A stretch of DNA of 6,975 bases from the NCBI GenBank assembly GCA_027334785.1, contig DAHWQF010000174.1, positions 1 to 6,975 on the forward strand, written 5' to 3'. The notes below the pieces were generated by a model. It did no database searches and was not told the DNA's origin. It saw nothing but the letters and a program-made list of their open reading frames with translations. Source of the DNA: Acidimicrobiaceae bacterium. Its GTDB lineage: Bacteria > Actinomycetota > Acidimicrobiia > Acidimicrobiales > Palsa-688. The first letter of the stretch is position 1. Each line of letters opens with the position of its first letter. This document shows positions 1 to 5,327 of the stretch, piece by piece. A program made the position numbers and the translations under genes.

Positions 1-883
1 AGAGTTGCACCTCCTCGTCGCCTTCGCCCACCGCACGGGTCAACGTAGCCGGGCCAGGGACCGGGGCGGGCTGCACCCCGCTCCCCCGCTCCGTCCGCCG
101 GCGCCTACCCGCCCCCTGGGCCCTCGGCGGCGCCACGGCGGCGGAGGCGGGCGTGGCGCGCCCGGCCGGCTCGGGCCCTCTGGTGCCATCTGCACCGGCG
201 TTCGTTTCCTCGGAGGGTGTCACCTCCCCGTTTACCCCCGGCGCCGGCGCTCCAGGCCGAGAAGGCGGCGCCAGCTCCGATGCCGCACTACTGGGGCTGG
301 CGCTGGCCGGGCCGCCAGCCTTTGGGCCGCCAGTCGTTGGGCCGCCAGCCTTTGGGCCGCCAGTCGTTGGGCCGCCAGCCGTTGGGCTGCCAGCCGTCCG
401 GGCACCACCTTGGCCCCGCGCACTACGCCCGGCCTCTCCGGTCCCAGCCGCGCCAGCACCGGCCTCGCCAGCACCGGCCTCGCCGGTCCGAGCCTCTCCG
501 GTCCCAGCCGCGCCAGCACCGGCCGCGCCAGCACCGGCCTCGCCAGCACCGGCCTCGCCAGCCACTCCGCCGTTTGGCTGCAGTTCCCCCTTGGCGGCCC
601 CGGGCGCACCGGGCACCGCCTCGTCCAAAGGGAAGCTCCCCTGGCCCTCGAGCCGGCCCTTAATGACTTTCAGCGGCAAGAAGGCGTCTCTTTGCTGGCG
701 CAGCACCCAGCGGAGCCGCTCGATGTCCTCCTCGTAAAACTTTCGGTAGCCCGAAGGGGTGCGCTCGGGGTCGACCAATCCCTGGCTCTCCAGGAAGCGG
801 ATCTTAGAAATGGTCACGTCGGGGAACTCGTCTTGGAGGAGCGAGAGCACCTCGCCTATCGACAGGTGGGAGCGCCCAGCCAC
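1..883 (-). CDS. ftsR: FtsR-like MerR-family transcriptional regulator (3' end outside window)
   Basis: A continuous minus-strand frame of 294 codons runs from a GTG at 883 off the left edge, so the C-terminus is missing. Residues 8-78 form a MerR winged HTH with hallmarks of the FtsR (Rv1828) subfamily: SIGEV at 8-12, FPDVTISKIRFLES at 20-33, RTPSGYRKF at 41-49, and LPLKVIK at 69-75. Family members are DNA-binding regulators linked to ftsZ expression and cell division in corynebacteria. Residues from about 82 to 280 are a Gly/Ala/Pro/Thr-rich linker with pentapeptide repeats, far longer than the linker I expect in this family. LTR at 281-283 may begin the conserved C-terminal dimerisation half. 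The GTG directly follows the TAG of the FHA gene (zero gap), with a G-rich ribosome-binding sequence, GGGGGGAG, inside that gene's 3' end. The order gcvH-FHA-merR supports the assignment. The subfamily call is strong; the regulatory target is inferred. Confidence 0.9.
   Translation of the reverse strand, partial: MAGRSHLSIGEVLSLLQDEFPDVTISKIRFLESQGLVDPERTPSGYRKFYEEDIERLRWVLRQQRDAFLPLKVIKGRLEGQGSFPLDEAVPGAPGAAKGELQPNGGVAGEAGAGEAGAGAAGAGAAGTGEARTGEAGAGEAGAGAAGTGEAGRSARGQGGARTAGSPTAGGPTTGGPKAGGPTTGGPKAGGPASASPSSAASELAPPSRPGAPAPGVNGEVTPSEETNAGADGTRGPEPAGRATPASAAVAPPRAQGAGRRRRTERGSGVQPAPVPGPATLTRAVGEGDEEVQL
309..400 (-). repeat. 15-bp tandem repeat array A coding GGPKA/GGPTT
   Basis: Six 15-bp units begin with GCCGCCAG (plus strand) at 311, 326, 341, 356 and 371, with a GCTGCCAG variant at 386. 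The first five units alternate between two forms (CTTT versus TCGTT), giving a 30-bp higher-order period. On the coding strand this reads as alternating pentapeptides GGPKA and GGPTT in the linker of the MerR regulator, about residues 165-191. The period is a multiple of three, so gains or losses of units keep the frame. Confidence 0.93.
432..556 (-). repeat. 15-bp tandem repeat array B with 60-bp duplication, coding GAGEA-type pentapeptides
   Basis: About eight 15-bp units start at 437, 452, 467, 482, 497, 512, 527 and 542; the commonest is GCCAGCACCGGCCTC (plus strand). Four units form a 60-bp superunit: 432-480 and 492-540 match except for one base in the GGCCTCGCC/GGCCGCGCC stretch. The encoded peptide is a run of GAGEA, GAGAA, GTGEA and RTGEA pentapeptides at about residues 109-152. 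The near-identity of the two copies suggests recent in-frame duplication or slippage. Confidence 0.92.
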
Positions 884-1387
884 CTAGAGCTCCCCCCCGC
901 TCAAGAAAAGCAGCCGGAACCTTCCGACCTGCAGTTCGTCGCCGCTCGAGAGGGGTGCGTTATCGATGCTGCGGCGGTTCAAGTAAGTGCCGTTCAACGA
1001 CCCGACGTCGTGGGCCCAAAACGTGCCGTCGCTGTGGCTCACCTCGGCATGGCGGCGAGAAACGGTGATGTCGTCCAGGAAAATGTCGCTTTCGGGGTGC
1101 CTACCGATGGTCACTATGACCGAGTCCTCCGGGGACAGCACGAAGCGCGAACCGGCCCCGGGGCCACGGGTCACCACCAGAACCCCTCCCCCCGACGGCA
1201 CTCCGTGGAGGAGGTCGCTCGGCTCGAGCATGAAGGGTTCGCGCGCCTCACCCGGTACCACCACCACGGCCGGTAGCGCCGTGGTGGTGGGCTCAGGCTC
1301 GCTCCGCGCGCGCTCCAGGCGCGCGCCGCACGAGGAGCAGAAGTTCGCCCCCGGGGGGTTGGCGTGCCCGCAGCGGTTGCAGTACAA
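884..1387 (-). CDS. Zinc-ribbon and FHA-domain protein (GarA/OdhI-like)
   Basis: This 167-residue protein likely acts as a phosphothreonine-dependent signalling protein in the cytoplasm. An N-terminal zinc ribbon has two CxxC pairs (C3/C6 and C17/C20). A flexible segment follows with three threonines (T34-T36, in EPTTTALP). The C-terminal FHA domain spans about 68-163 and keeps its phosphopeptide-binding signatures: GR at 95-96, SRRH at 110-113, and GSLNGTYLN at 129-137. GarA and OdhI use an N-terminal phosphorylated threonine that binds their own FHA domain and switches control of 2-oxoglutarate dehydrogenase and glutamate dehydrogenase; a similar role here is inferred from position and motif. 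The start is TTG at 1387. In-frame reading upstream meets a stop at once (the gcvH TAG itself), and AGAGGG lies five bases before TTG, overlapping that TAG. It sits between gcvH and the merR gene as garA does in mycobacteria, but mycobacterial GarA has no zinc ribbon. Confidence 0.94.
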   Translation of the reverse strand: MYCNRCGHANPPGANFCSSCGARLERARSEPEPTTTALPAVVVVPGEAREPFMLEPSDLLHGVPSGGGVLVVTRGPGAGSRFVLSPEDSVIVTIGRHPESDIFLDDITVSRRHAEVSHSDGTFWAHDVGSLNGTYLNRRSIDNAPLSSGDELQVGRFRLLFLSGGEL

Positions 1388-1392
1388 GTGCG

Positions 1393-1399
1393 CCCTCTA
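1393..1399 (-). promoter_or_regulatory. Ribosome binding site of the FHA gene overlapping the gcvH stop codon
   Basis: The minus-strand sequence TAGAGGG contains both the gcvH stop (1399-1397) and a Shine-Dalgarno-like AGAGGG (1398-1393) five bases before the TTG at 1387. It decides the non-ATG start and suggests translational coupling between gcvH and the FHA gene. Confidence 0.7.
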
Positions 1400-1777
1400 C
1401 GCCTCTATGAACTTGCGGTACTCTTCGGCACCCATCAGCGCGCCGAACGCTTCGGCCGATGTGGGTTTGATGAGGCAAATCCAGCCCTCACCGTAGGGGT
1501 CCTCGTTGACACGCTGAGGCGAGTCCACCAGCTCGCTGTTGACCTCCACCACCGTCCCGTCCAGCGGGGCGAAAACGTCGGACACCGACTTGGTGGACTC
1601 TAGCTCGCAGAGCGGCTGGCCGGCGGAGGCGGCGGCGCCGGGCTCGGGCAGCTGCACATAGACGATGTCGCCCAGCGCGTCCTGGGCGTAGTCGGTGATG
1701 CCGACCCGGACGTGGTCGCCCTCCTGGCGGCACCACTCGTGGTCGGAGCTGTAGCGCAGATCCTCGGGGACGTTCAC
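1397..1777 (-). CDS. gcvH: Glycine cleavage system H protein
   Basis: This 126-residue lipoyl carrier shuttles the aminomethyl group of glycine between the P, T and L proteins of the glycine cleavage system in the cytoplasm. The family start PEDLRYSSDHEW (4-15) is present. The lipoylation loop ESTKSVSDVFAP (60-71) has the modified lysine at K63, and the conserved NEDPYGEGW (91-99) and C-terminal EEYRKFIE are intact. The length is normal. The start is GTG at 1777, chosen because it places the N-terminus exactly where family members begin; no better in-frame start is visible upstream. Its upstream signal is odd: the good Shine-Dalgarno AGAGGA (1800-1795) is too far from the GTG and instead faces an out-of-frame ATG-GTC-TAA. 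No P, T or L protein genes are in this window. The gene lies 57 bp after the transporter gene and 9 bp before the FHA gene, so it may share a transcript with either. Confidence 0.97.
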   Translation of the reverse strand: MNVPEDLRYSSDHEWCRQEGDHVRVGITDYAQDALGDIVYVQLPEPGAAASAGQPLCELESTKSVSDVFAPLDGTVVEVNSELVDSPQRVNEDPYGEGWICLIKPTSAEAFGALMGAEEYRKFIEA

Positions 1778-1781
1778 GCGC

Positions 1782-1800
1782 TTAGACCATACTGTCCTCT
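1782..1800 (-). promoter_or_regulatory. Possible start-stop leader (Met-Val-stop) before gcvH
   Basis: On the minus strand AGAGGA (1800-1795) is followed after four bases by ATG-GTC-TAA (1790-1782), and four bases later by the gcvH GTG (1777). The only convincing ribosome-binding sequence in front of gcvH therefore serves a two-codon frame. Ribosomes ending at the TAA could reinitiate at the GTG. This may equally be chance. Confidence 0.3.
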
Positions 1801-1834
1801 GGCCGTTCGTGCTCGCTGAGCCGCGGGGTGAGTG

Positions 1835-3484
1835 TCAGGGCTTGCCGCCAAGCTCGACCGCCTTCACGATGAGCAGCAGCACCGCGACGACCAGGTAGCT
1901 GCGGAGGGACCACATGACGACCACCCGTGAGCGGGACCACGGCGGCCGGCCGAGGAGGGCGAGGGGCTTCATCCGCCAAGTGGACCGCTCCTCGCCCGGC
2001 ACAACGGCCACCCGCTCCGCCATAGTGCGCTCGGGCCGGCGCAGCCCGAAGTACACCCCGGCCACCACCAGCGCCACGGCCAGGGCACCGCCGAGCACCG
2101 CCGAGAGGGCACCCACGTTGACCCGCGGGAACGAGGTGCTCACCACCAAGATGAGGGACATCACGAGCAGGACGCCGATGATCAGGCTCGCCACGGCGTT
2201 GAGCCAGGGCCGGTTGACCCACGGCCCGAGCACCTCGCGGTCGTTGCAGAGCAGGAGCAGGAACACCGACGCCGATGGCAGCAGCACGCCGGCCAGGGCC
2301 TGCACCGCGAGCGTGATCGTCCCGAGGGGGGCGCCCGGAATGAGCACTATGCCCGCGGCCACGGCCACCAGGCCGGCGAAGCTGGCATAAAAGCCCTTGG
2401 CGTCAGAGAAGCGGCGGTGCAACGAGTGGTGCGCCCCGAAGAAATCCCCGAAGGCGTAGGACGTGCCCAGGGTCACCGCCGCGGCCCCGATGATCGACGC
2501 GTTGAGCAGCACCAAGGCATAAAGCGCCCCCGCCGCGTGGCCGAGGGTGGCGCCTAGGGCACTAGCGACGGCTCCAGCGTCAACGAAGCCCCCGTGGTAG
2601 CGAGTGCCCGAGAAGGCAGCCGCGCAGGTAACGACCATGAGCACGGCGCCAGCCACTGTGACGAGGCTGCCGAGCACCGTGTCGGCCCGCTCGTAATTTA
2701 TCCACCGAGGCGTTATGCGCTTGTCGACGATGTTGGACTGCTGGAAGAACAGCTGCCAGGGCGCGACCGTCGTGCCCACGATCGAGATTATGAGGAGCAC
2801 GGCCGTCGAGGTAGCCCCGCCGGCGATCCCCGGGACGGCGAGGCCATGGAACAACGGCCCGCTGTGGGGATGGCTGAAGATGGCAAGCGGTACGACGAGG
2901 AAGTTGGCGGCGACAAACACGAGCATGAAGCGCTCCCAGCGCCTGAAGCTCCCGCTCGCGGTCATCACCACGAGGCCTCCCCCAGCCAGTGGCACCGACA
3001 CGTACTTCGAAATTCCGAAATACCCGAGCGCGAGGTCGACCCCGATAAACTCCGTCACTATCGTCAAGAAATCGAGCACGAAAAGGTCCCCCACCGAGAA
3101 CCACCCCCAGAAGCGGCCAAAACGCTCCTTTATCAGCCGGGCGTGGCCCACGCCGGTCACGGCGCCGAGGCGCACGACCATCTCCTGGTTGACAACGAGC
3201 ACCGGGATCAAGAGCGGGAGCACCCAGAGCAAGCTGTAACCGTAGTTTTGGCCTGCCTGCGAATAGGTGGCGACTCCCCCCGCGTCATTGTCGCCGACCA
3301 TGACGATTATCCCCGGGCCGATTATGGCGGCGAGGGTAAGGAGCCGGGCGCCCCAACCCCGGCGGGCACCCGTGTCGTGCTGGCGGATCGTGCCGAGGGC
3401 CCCGCGGATGTCACCTACGTGGGCTTCGTCGAGCACCGCCGTCTCTTCGGCCGGCAGTGCGGATTGAAGCATTTCTGGGGCCAT
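1835..3484 (-). CDS. Nramp-superfamily transporter, probably Nramp-related magnesium transporter (NRMT) type
   Basis: This is a 549-residue polytopic membrane protein of the SLC11/Nramp fold, predicted to import a divalent cation. The opening of TM1, GPGIIVMVGDNDAGG (56-70), aligns with the canonical GPG...GYMDPGN: Asp67 is kept, but DPGN has become DAGG. In TM6 the canonical MPH motif reads APWQ (241-244), so the soft-metal methionine ligand is an alanine. These changes fit the Nramp-related branch that transports Mg2+ rather than Mn2+/Fe2+. About twelve hydrophobic segments lie between 48 and 480. A polar stretch (481-520) and one further hydrophobic helix (about 522-541) follow. ATG at 3484 is preferred because GGGAGG (3499-3494) sits nine bases upstream; a GTG at 3541 would add 19 poorly supported residues. 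Downstream is gcvH at 57 bp; upstream, across 318 bp, is a MgtE/CBS protein that points to magnesium. Family certain, substrate inferred. Confidence 0.92.
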   Translation of the reverse strand: MAPEMLQSALPAEETAVLDEAHVGDIRGALGTIRQHDTGARRGWGARLLTLAAIIGPGIIVMVGDNDAGGVATYSQAGQNYGYSLLWVLPLLIPVLVVNQEMVVRLGAVTGVGHARLIKERFGRFWGWFSVGDLFVLDFLTIVTEFIGVDLALGYFGISKYVSVPLAGGGLVVMTASGSFRRWERFMLVFVAANFLVVPLAIFSHPHSGPLFHGLAVPGIAGGATSTAVLLIISIVGTTVAPWQLFFQQSNIVDKRITPRWINYERADTVLGSLVTVAGAVLMVVTCAAAFSGTRYHGGFVDAGAVASALGATLGHAAGALYALVLLNASIIGAAAVTLGTSYAFGDFFGAHHSLHRRFSDAKGFYASFAGLVAVAAGIVLIPGAPLGTITLAVQALAGVLLPSASVFLLLLCNDREVLGPWVNRPWLNAVASLIIGVLLVMSLILVVSTSFPRVNVGALSAVLGGALAVALVVAGVYFGLRRPERTMAERVAVVPGEERSTWRMKPLALLGRPPWSRSRVVVMWSLRSYLVVAVLLLIVKAVELGGKP

Positions 3485-3802
3485 GGCCGGTGACCTCCCG
3501 GGCTCGTGGGCTGACGTGTGGCGTACTTTGTCGGCGCACACGCCCGCCCCGGGCCCGGCTAGACCACCCTGGCCCGTGCCAACGTGCGCGCCTCGGGTTG
3601 GTGAGGCGACCCTCTGTCGGCGCTCAGTTCGGCTCCTTCGCTATACGGACAACTGCCAGCCCCCGTGCGGCAGCCACCGCGCGTCGCCAACGACTACCAG
3701 GGGCTCGCCCCTACCTCCCGGTTAGGACAAGAGGCAACGGGCAGCACGATCCTACCACAGCGCCCGGCACACCTGGCAGGCCAGAGAGCTACGAGGAGGA
3801 GG
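3485..3802. other. 318-bp intergenic region between the MgtE-like gene and the transporter gene
   Basis: No convincing gene lies here. On the minus strand it would hold the 3' UTR of the MgtE-like gene and the leader of the transporter. Visible elements are a small inverted repeat at 3699-3712 (AGGGG, four-base loop, CCCCT), too short and without a following U-run to call a terminator, and an AT-containing GTATAG near 3644-3639 (minus strand) that could be a -10 element but has no clear -35 partner. I could not recognise an M-box or yybP-ykoY riboswitch core. The length is unusual for this otherwise tightly packed strand. Confidence 0.6.
3494..3499 (-). promoter_or_regulatory. Ribosome binding site deciding the Nramp-type gene start
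   Basis: The minus-strand GGGAGG lies nine bases before the ATG at 3484. No comparable sequence precedes the GTG at 3541, so the shorter protein is favoured. Confidence 0.65.
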
Positions 3803-5173
3803 CTATTCGGGTGCGACCATGCCGTACTGGCGGCGCCACCCCGACGGGAGCATCGTCTCCAGCACGTCATCTACAGTTATCTGGCCGAGCATGCGCCCAT
3901 CGGCGTCGACCACCGGTGCCACGGCGAGGTTGTAGTCGCTCATCTTGCGGACTACTTCGTGGATGTCGGCGTCGGGCGAGAGCGTCGCCGGCCCCTCACG
4001 GGTGGCAACCACCACGCTCGCGCCCGGCTGCGCCCGCAGGAGCTCGACCACGAGGGCCGTGCCCTCTAGGCGCCCGCCCTCACCGGTAACGAACACGACC
4101 CCCGACGCCTCGGGCGGGCTCGTCGACTTGCGCACCGCTTCGAGCGCGTCGGAGACGGTCGCCGTCGCCGGTACTGACACGAAGTCGGGGTTCATGAGGC
4201 CCCCGGCCGTCTCGGGGTTGTAGCTGAGCAGGGCGCGCATCTTGGCCTGGGCCGGCAAAGGCACCTTCTCCAAGATCGGCAGGCGCCGCTCCTGGTCGAG
4301 CTCGGTGAGCAAGTCGACGGCGTCGTCTGGGCCCATGGCGGAGAGCAGCCTGGCCGCCTCTTCGTCGCTGCGGCTGCGCAGGAACTCGACTTGGTGGTCC
4401 GGCTCGAGCTCCTCAAAAACGTCCGCCTCGAGCTCGCGGTCGGCGCTCACCGCCTTTATGATCTCCTCGCCTTCTTCGTGCGAGGCGGCCTCCACTAAGT
4501 CGGCCAGAGCTGCGGGGTGGAGGCGGCGAAGCTTTCGGAAGGGGATCTGCAAGCGTGCCGTCGGCACGTGAGACACAAAGGGCTCCACCTCCGACCAGTC
4601 GAGGACGCGCCCGTCCCTGCCCCGGCGCCGCCACTTGCGGGGGAGCAGCCTCCCGAGCAGCGGGCGCGGGCTCGTGTCGACACCGGTCACCTGCCAAGAA
4701 CTGCCCACTTTGGCGAGCAATATGTCGTTGGCTCGCACGAGGCGGGCCCTTTTCAGGTGGATCAGGTGGCGCGAGCGCAAGTCGCGCTCGAGCAGCACCT
4801 CACCTGGGCGGCGCACGAACGGCCCGAGCGAGGCCGGTTCGACCTTCAACCTGGCGAAGTCGTAGCCAAGCTCGGCCAGCTGGTAGGCGTGGGCGAACTT
4901 GTCGGCCCCCTCGACGCTGACCACCAAGCCGGTGACCCGCGGGTGCCAGCCCGGGGAGGTGTCCCCTCCGCCCAGACGGGCGATGACATCGGAAAGCCGG
5001 CCCTCCACCGGGCCGGAAGGACCCTGGACAACCGTGCCGAGCAGGCCGGAAAGACGAAGGATCTCGCTAGGGGCCACATCGGCACCAGCCGCGGCCGGCG
5101 CCGGTACGCTCGGTGAAGAGGCGGTACTTGGGGGCGGGTCGCCCCTCGCTCTCGGCACAGCGCCAGAGTACAC
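3803..5173 (-). CDS. Soluble PRC-barrel / MgtE N-terminal / CBS-pair protein (magnesium-sensor-like, no channel domain)
   Basis: This 456-residue cytoplasmic protein resembles the sensory half of the MgtE Mg2+ channel. Residues 1-34 are a Pro/Ala/Ser-rich tail. Residues 36-200 look like one or two beta-rich PRC-barrel-type modules (SGLLGTVVQG at 42-51; LVRANDILLAKVGSSW at 145-160). Residues 215-320 are an acidic helical MgtE N-domain, including LHPAALADLVE (218-228), MGPDDAVDLLTEL (280-292) and YNPETAGGLMNPD (318-330), the junction typical of MgtE. CBS1 covers about 328-385 and CBS2 about 392-443, ending LGQITVDDVLETM. The protein stops 15 residues later, with no membrane segments where MgtE would have its pore. 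Such channel-less proteins occur widely in actinobacteria. In MgtE these domains bind Mg2+ and gate the pore; here a regulatory or metal/nucleotide-sensing role is inferred. The start is GTG at 5173, with GGAGGAG (5189-5183) nine bases upstream. It is divergent from ppdK and upstream of the Nramp-type transporter. Confidence 0.9.
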   Translation of the reverse strand: MYSGAVPRARGDPPPSTASSPSVPAPAAAGADVAPSEILRLSGLLGTVVQGPSGPVEGRLSDVIARLGGGDTSPGWHPRVTGLVVSVEGADKFAHAYQLAELGYDFARLKVEPASLGPFVRRPGEVLLERDLRSRHLIHLKRARLVRANDILLAKVGSSWQVTGVDTSPRPLLGRLLPRKWRRRGRDGRVLDWSEVEPFVSHVPTARLQIPFRKLRRLHPAALADLVEAASHEEGEEIIKAVSADRELEADVFEELEPDHQVEFLRSRSDEEAARLLSAMGPDDAVDLLTELDQERRLPILEKVPLPAQAKMRALLSYNPETAGGLMNPDFVSVPATATVSDALEAVRKSTSPPEASGVVFVTGEGGRLEGTALVVELLRAQPGASVVVATREGPATLSPDADIHEVVRKMSDYNLAVAPVVDADGRMLGQITVDDVLETMLPSGWRRQYGMVAPE

Positions 5174-5182
5174 CGCCCACAG

Positions 5183-5189
5183 CTCCTCC
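5183..5189 (-). promoter_or_regulatory. Ribosome binding site of the MgtE/CBS gene
   Basis: GGAGGAG on the minus strand, within a longer GA-rich tract, lies nine bases before the GTG at 5173 and supports that start over the GTG five codons further in. Confidence 0.65.
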
Positions 5190-5217
5190 CCTCGCCCACC
5201 ACGTCATAGTCGCGGGC

Positions 5218-5240
5218 GGGGCCAAGGGCTCTTTGGCCCC
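5218..5240 (+). promoter_or_regulatory. Strong hairpin 1 upstream of ppdK
   Basis: GGGGCCAAGG (5218-5227) pairs with CTTTGGCCCC (5231-5240) around a three-base loop: ten pairs including one G-U. No U-run follows on either strand, so it is not a typical intrinsic terminator, and it sits between divergent starts where a terminator is not expected. It may be a leader RNA structure or a protein-binding inverted repeat. Confidence 0.7.
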
Positions 5241-5242
5241 CC

Positions 5243-5263
5243 GGCGAGGGGTCTTTCGCCCCT
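5243..5263 (+). promoter_or_regulatory. Hairpin 2 upstream of ppdK, related to hairpin 1
   Basis: GGCGA (5243-5247) pairs with TCGCC (5256-5260), extended by a G-U pair. An alternative fold pairs AGGGG (5247-5251) with CCCCT (5259-5263). The 15-mer at 5248-5262 matches 5226-5240 at 13 of 15 bases, at a 22-bp offset, so the two hairpins look like diverged tandem copies. Confidence 0.6.
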
Positions 5264-5313
5264 AACTACTTAAGCGCGGCGAGACGACACTGGCGCTCGA
5301 CCCACACATAAAC

Positions 5314-5321
5314 AAGGAGGG
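5314..5321 (+). promoter_or_regulatory. Shine-Dalgarno sequence of ppdK
   Basis: AAGGAGGG, a near-consensus site, precedes the ATG at 5328 by six bases and fixes that start. Confidence 0.85.
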
Positions 5322-5327
5322 CCCCAG

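Larger units (their letters stand above)
5174..5327. other. 154-bp divergent intergenic region between the MgtE/CBS gene and ppdK
   Basis: This region must hold the promoters of two divergent genes. I see two tandem hairpins (5218-5240 and 5243-5260) and a relatively AT-rich stretch after them on the ppdK side (TAACTACTTAAG, 5263-5274) that could contain a -10 element. No -35/-10 pair with standard spacing is clear on either strand, so I do not call promoters. Confidence 0.6.

Noticed and set aside
301..571. The repeat region as a CRISPR array
   Set aside because: The units are contiguous 15-bp repeats without unique spacers and are in frame within a coding sequence.
5..1276. A 423-codon plus-strand open frame across the left end
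   Set aside because: It runs antisense to the MerR and FHA genes, both of which have clear family motifs. Its openness comes from GC bias and from 15-bp repeats that keep several frames free of stops.
2594..3493. A 299-codon plus-strand open frame inside the transporter gene
   Set aside because: It mirrors the Nramp reading frame, is rich in His/Arg/Glu with no recognisable domain, and is a codon-bias shadow.
3699..3712. A rho-independent terminator after the MgtE/CBS gene
   Set aside because: The stem has only five pairs and no T-tract on the minus strand.
3457..4089. A plus-strand open frame across the 318-bp spacer
   Set aside because: Its sequence is Arg/Pro-rich low complexity without a family match or good ribosome-binding site, and it extends antisense into the MgtE/CBS gene.
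3803..5173. A full MgtE magnesium channel, or one broken by a frameshift
   Set aside because: The protein ends cleanly after CBS2 with a TAG, and no hydrophobic segments appear in any downstream frame. It also has an N-terminal PRC-like region, so it is a distinct soluble architecture rather than a truncated channel.
5218..5263. The tandem hairpins as a bidirectional terminator
   Set aside because: The flanking genes are divergent, so no transcript should end here, and there is no U-run after either stem.
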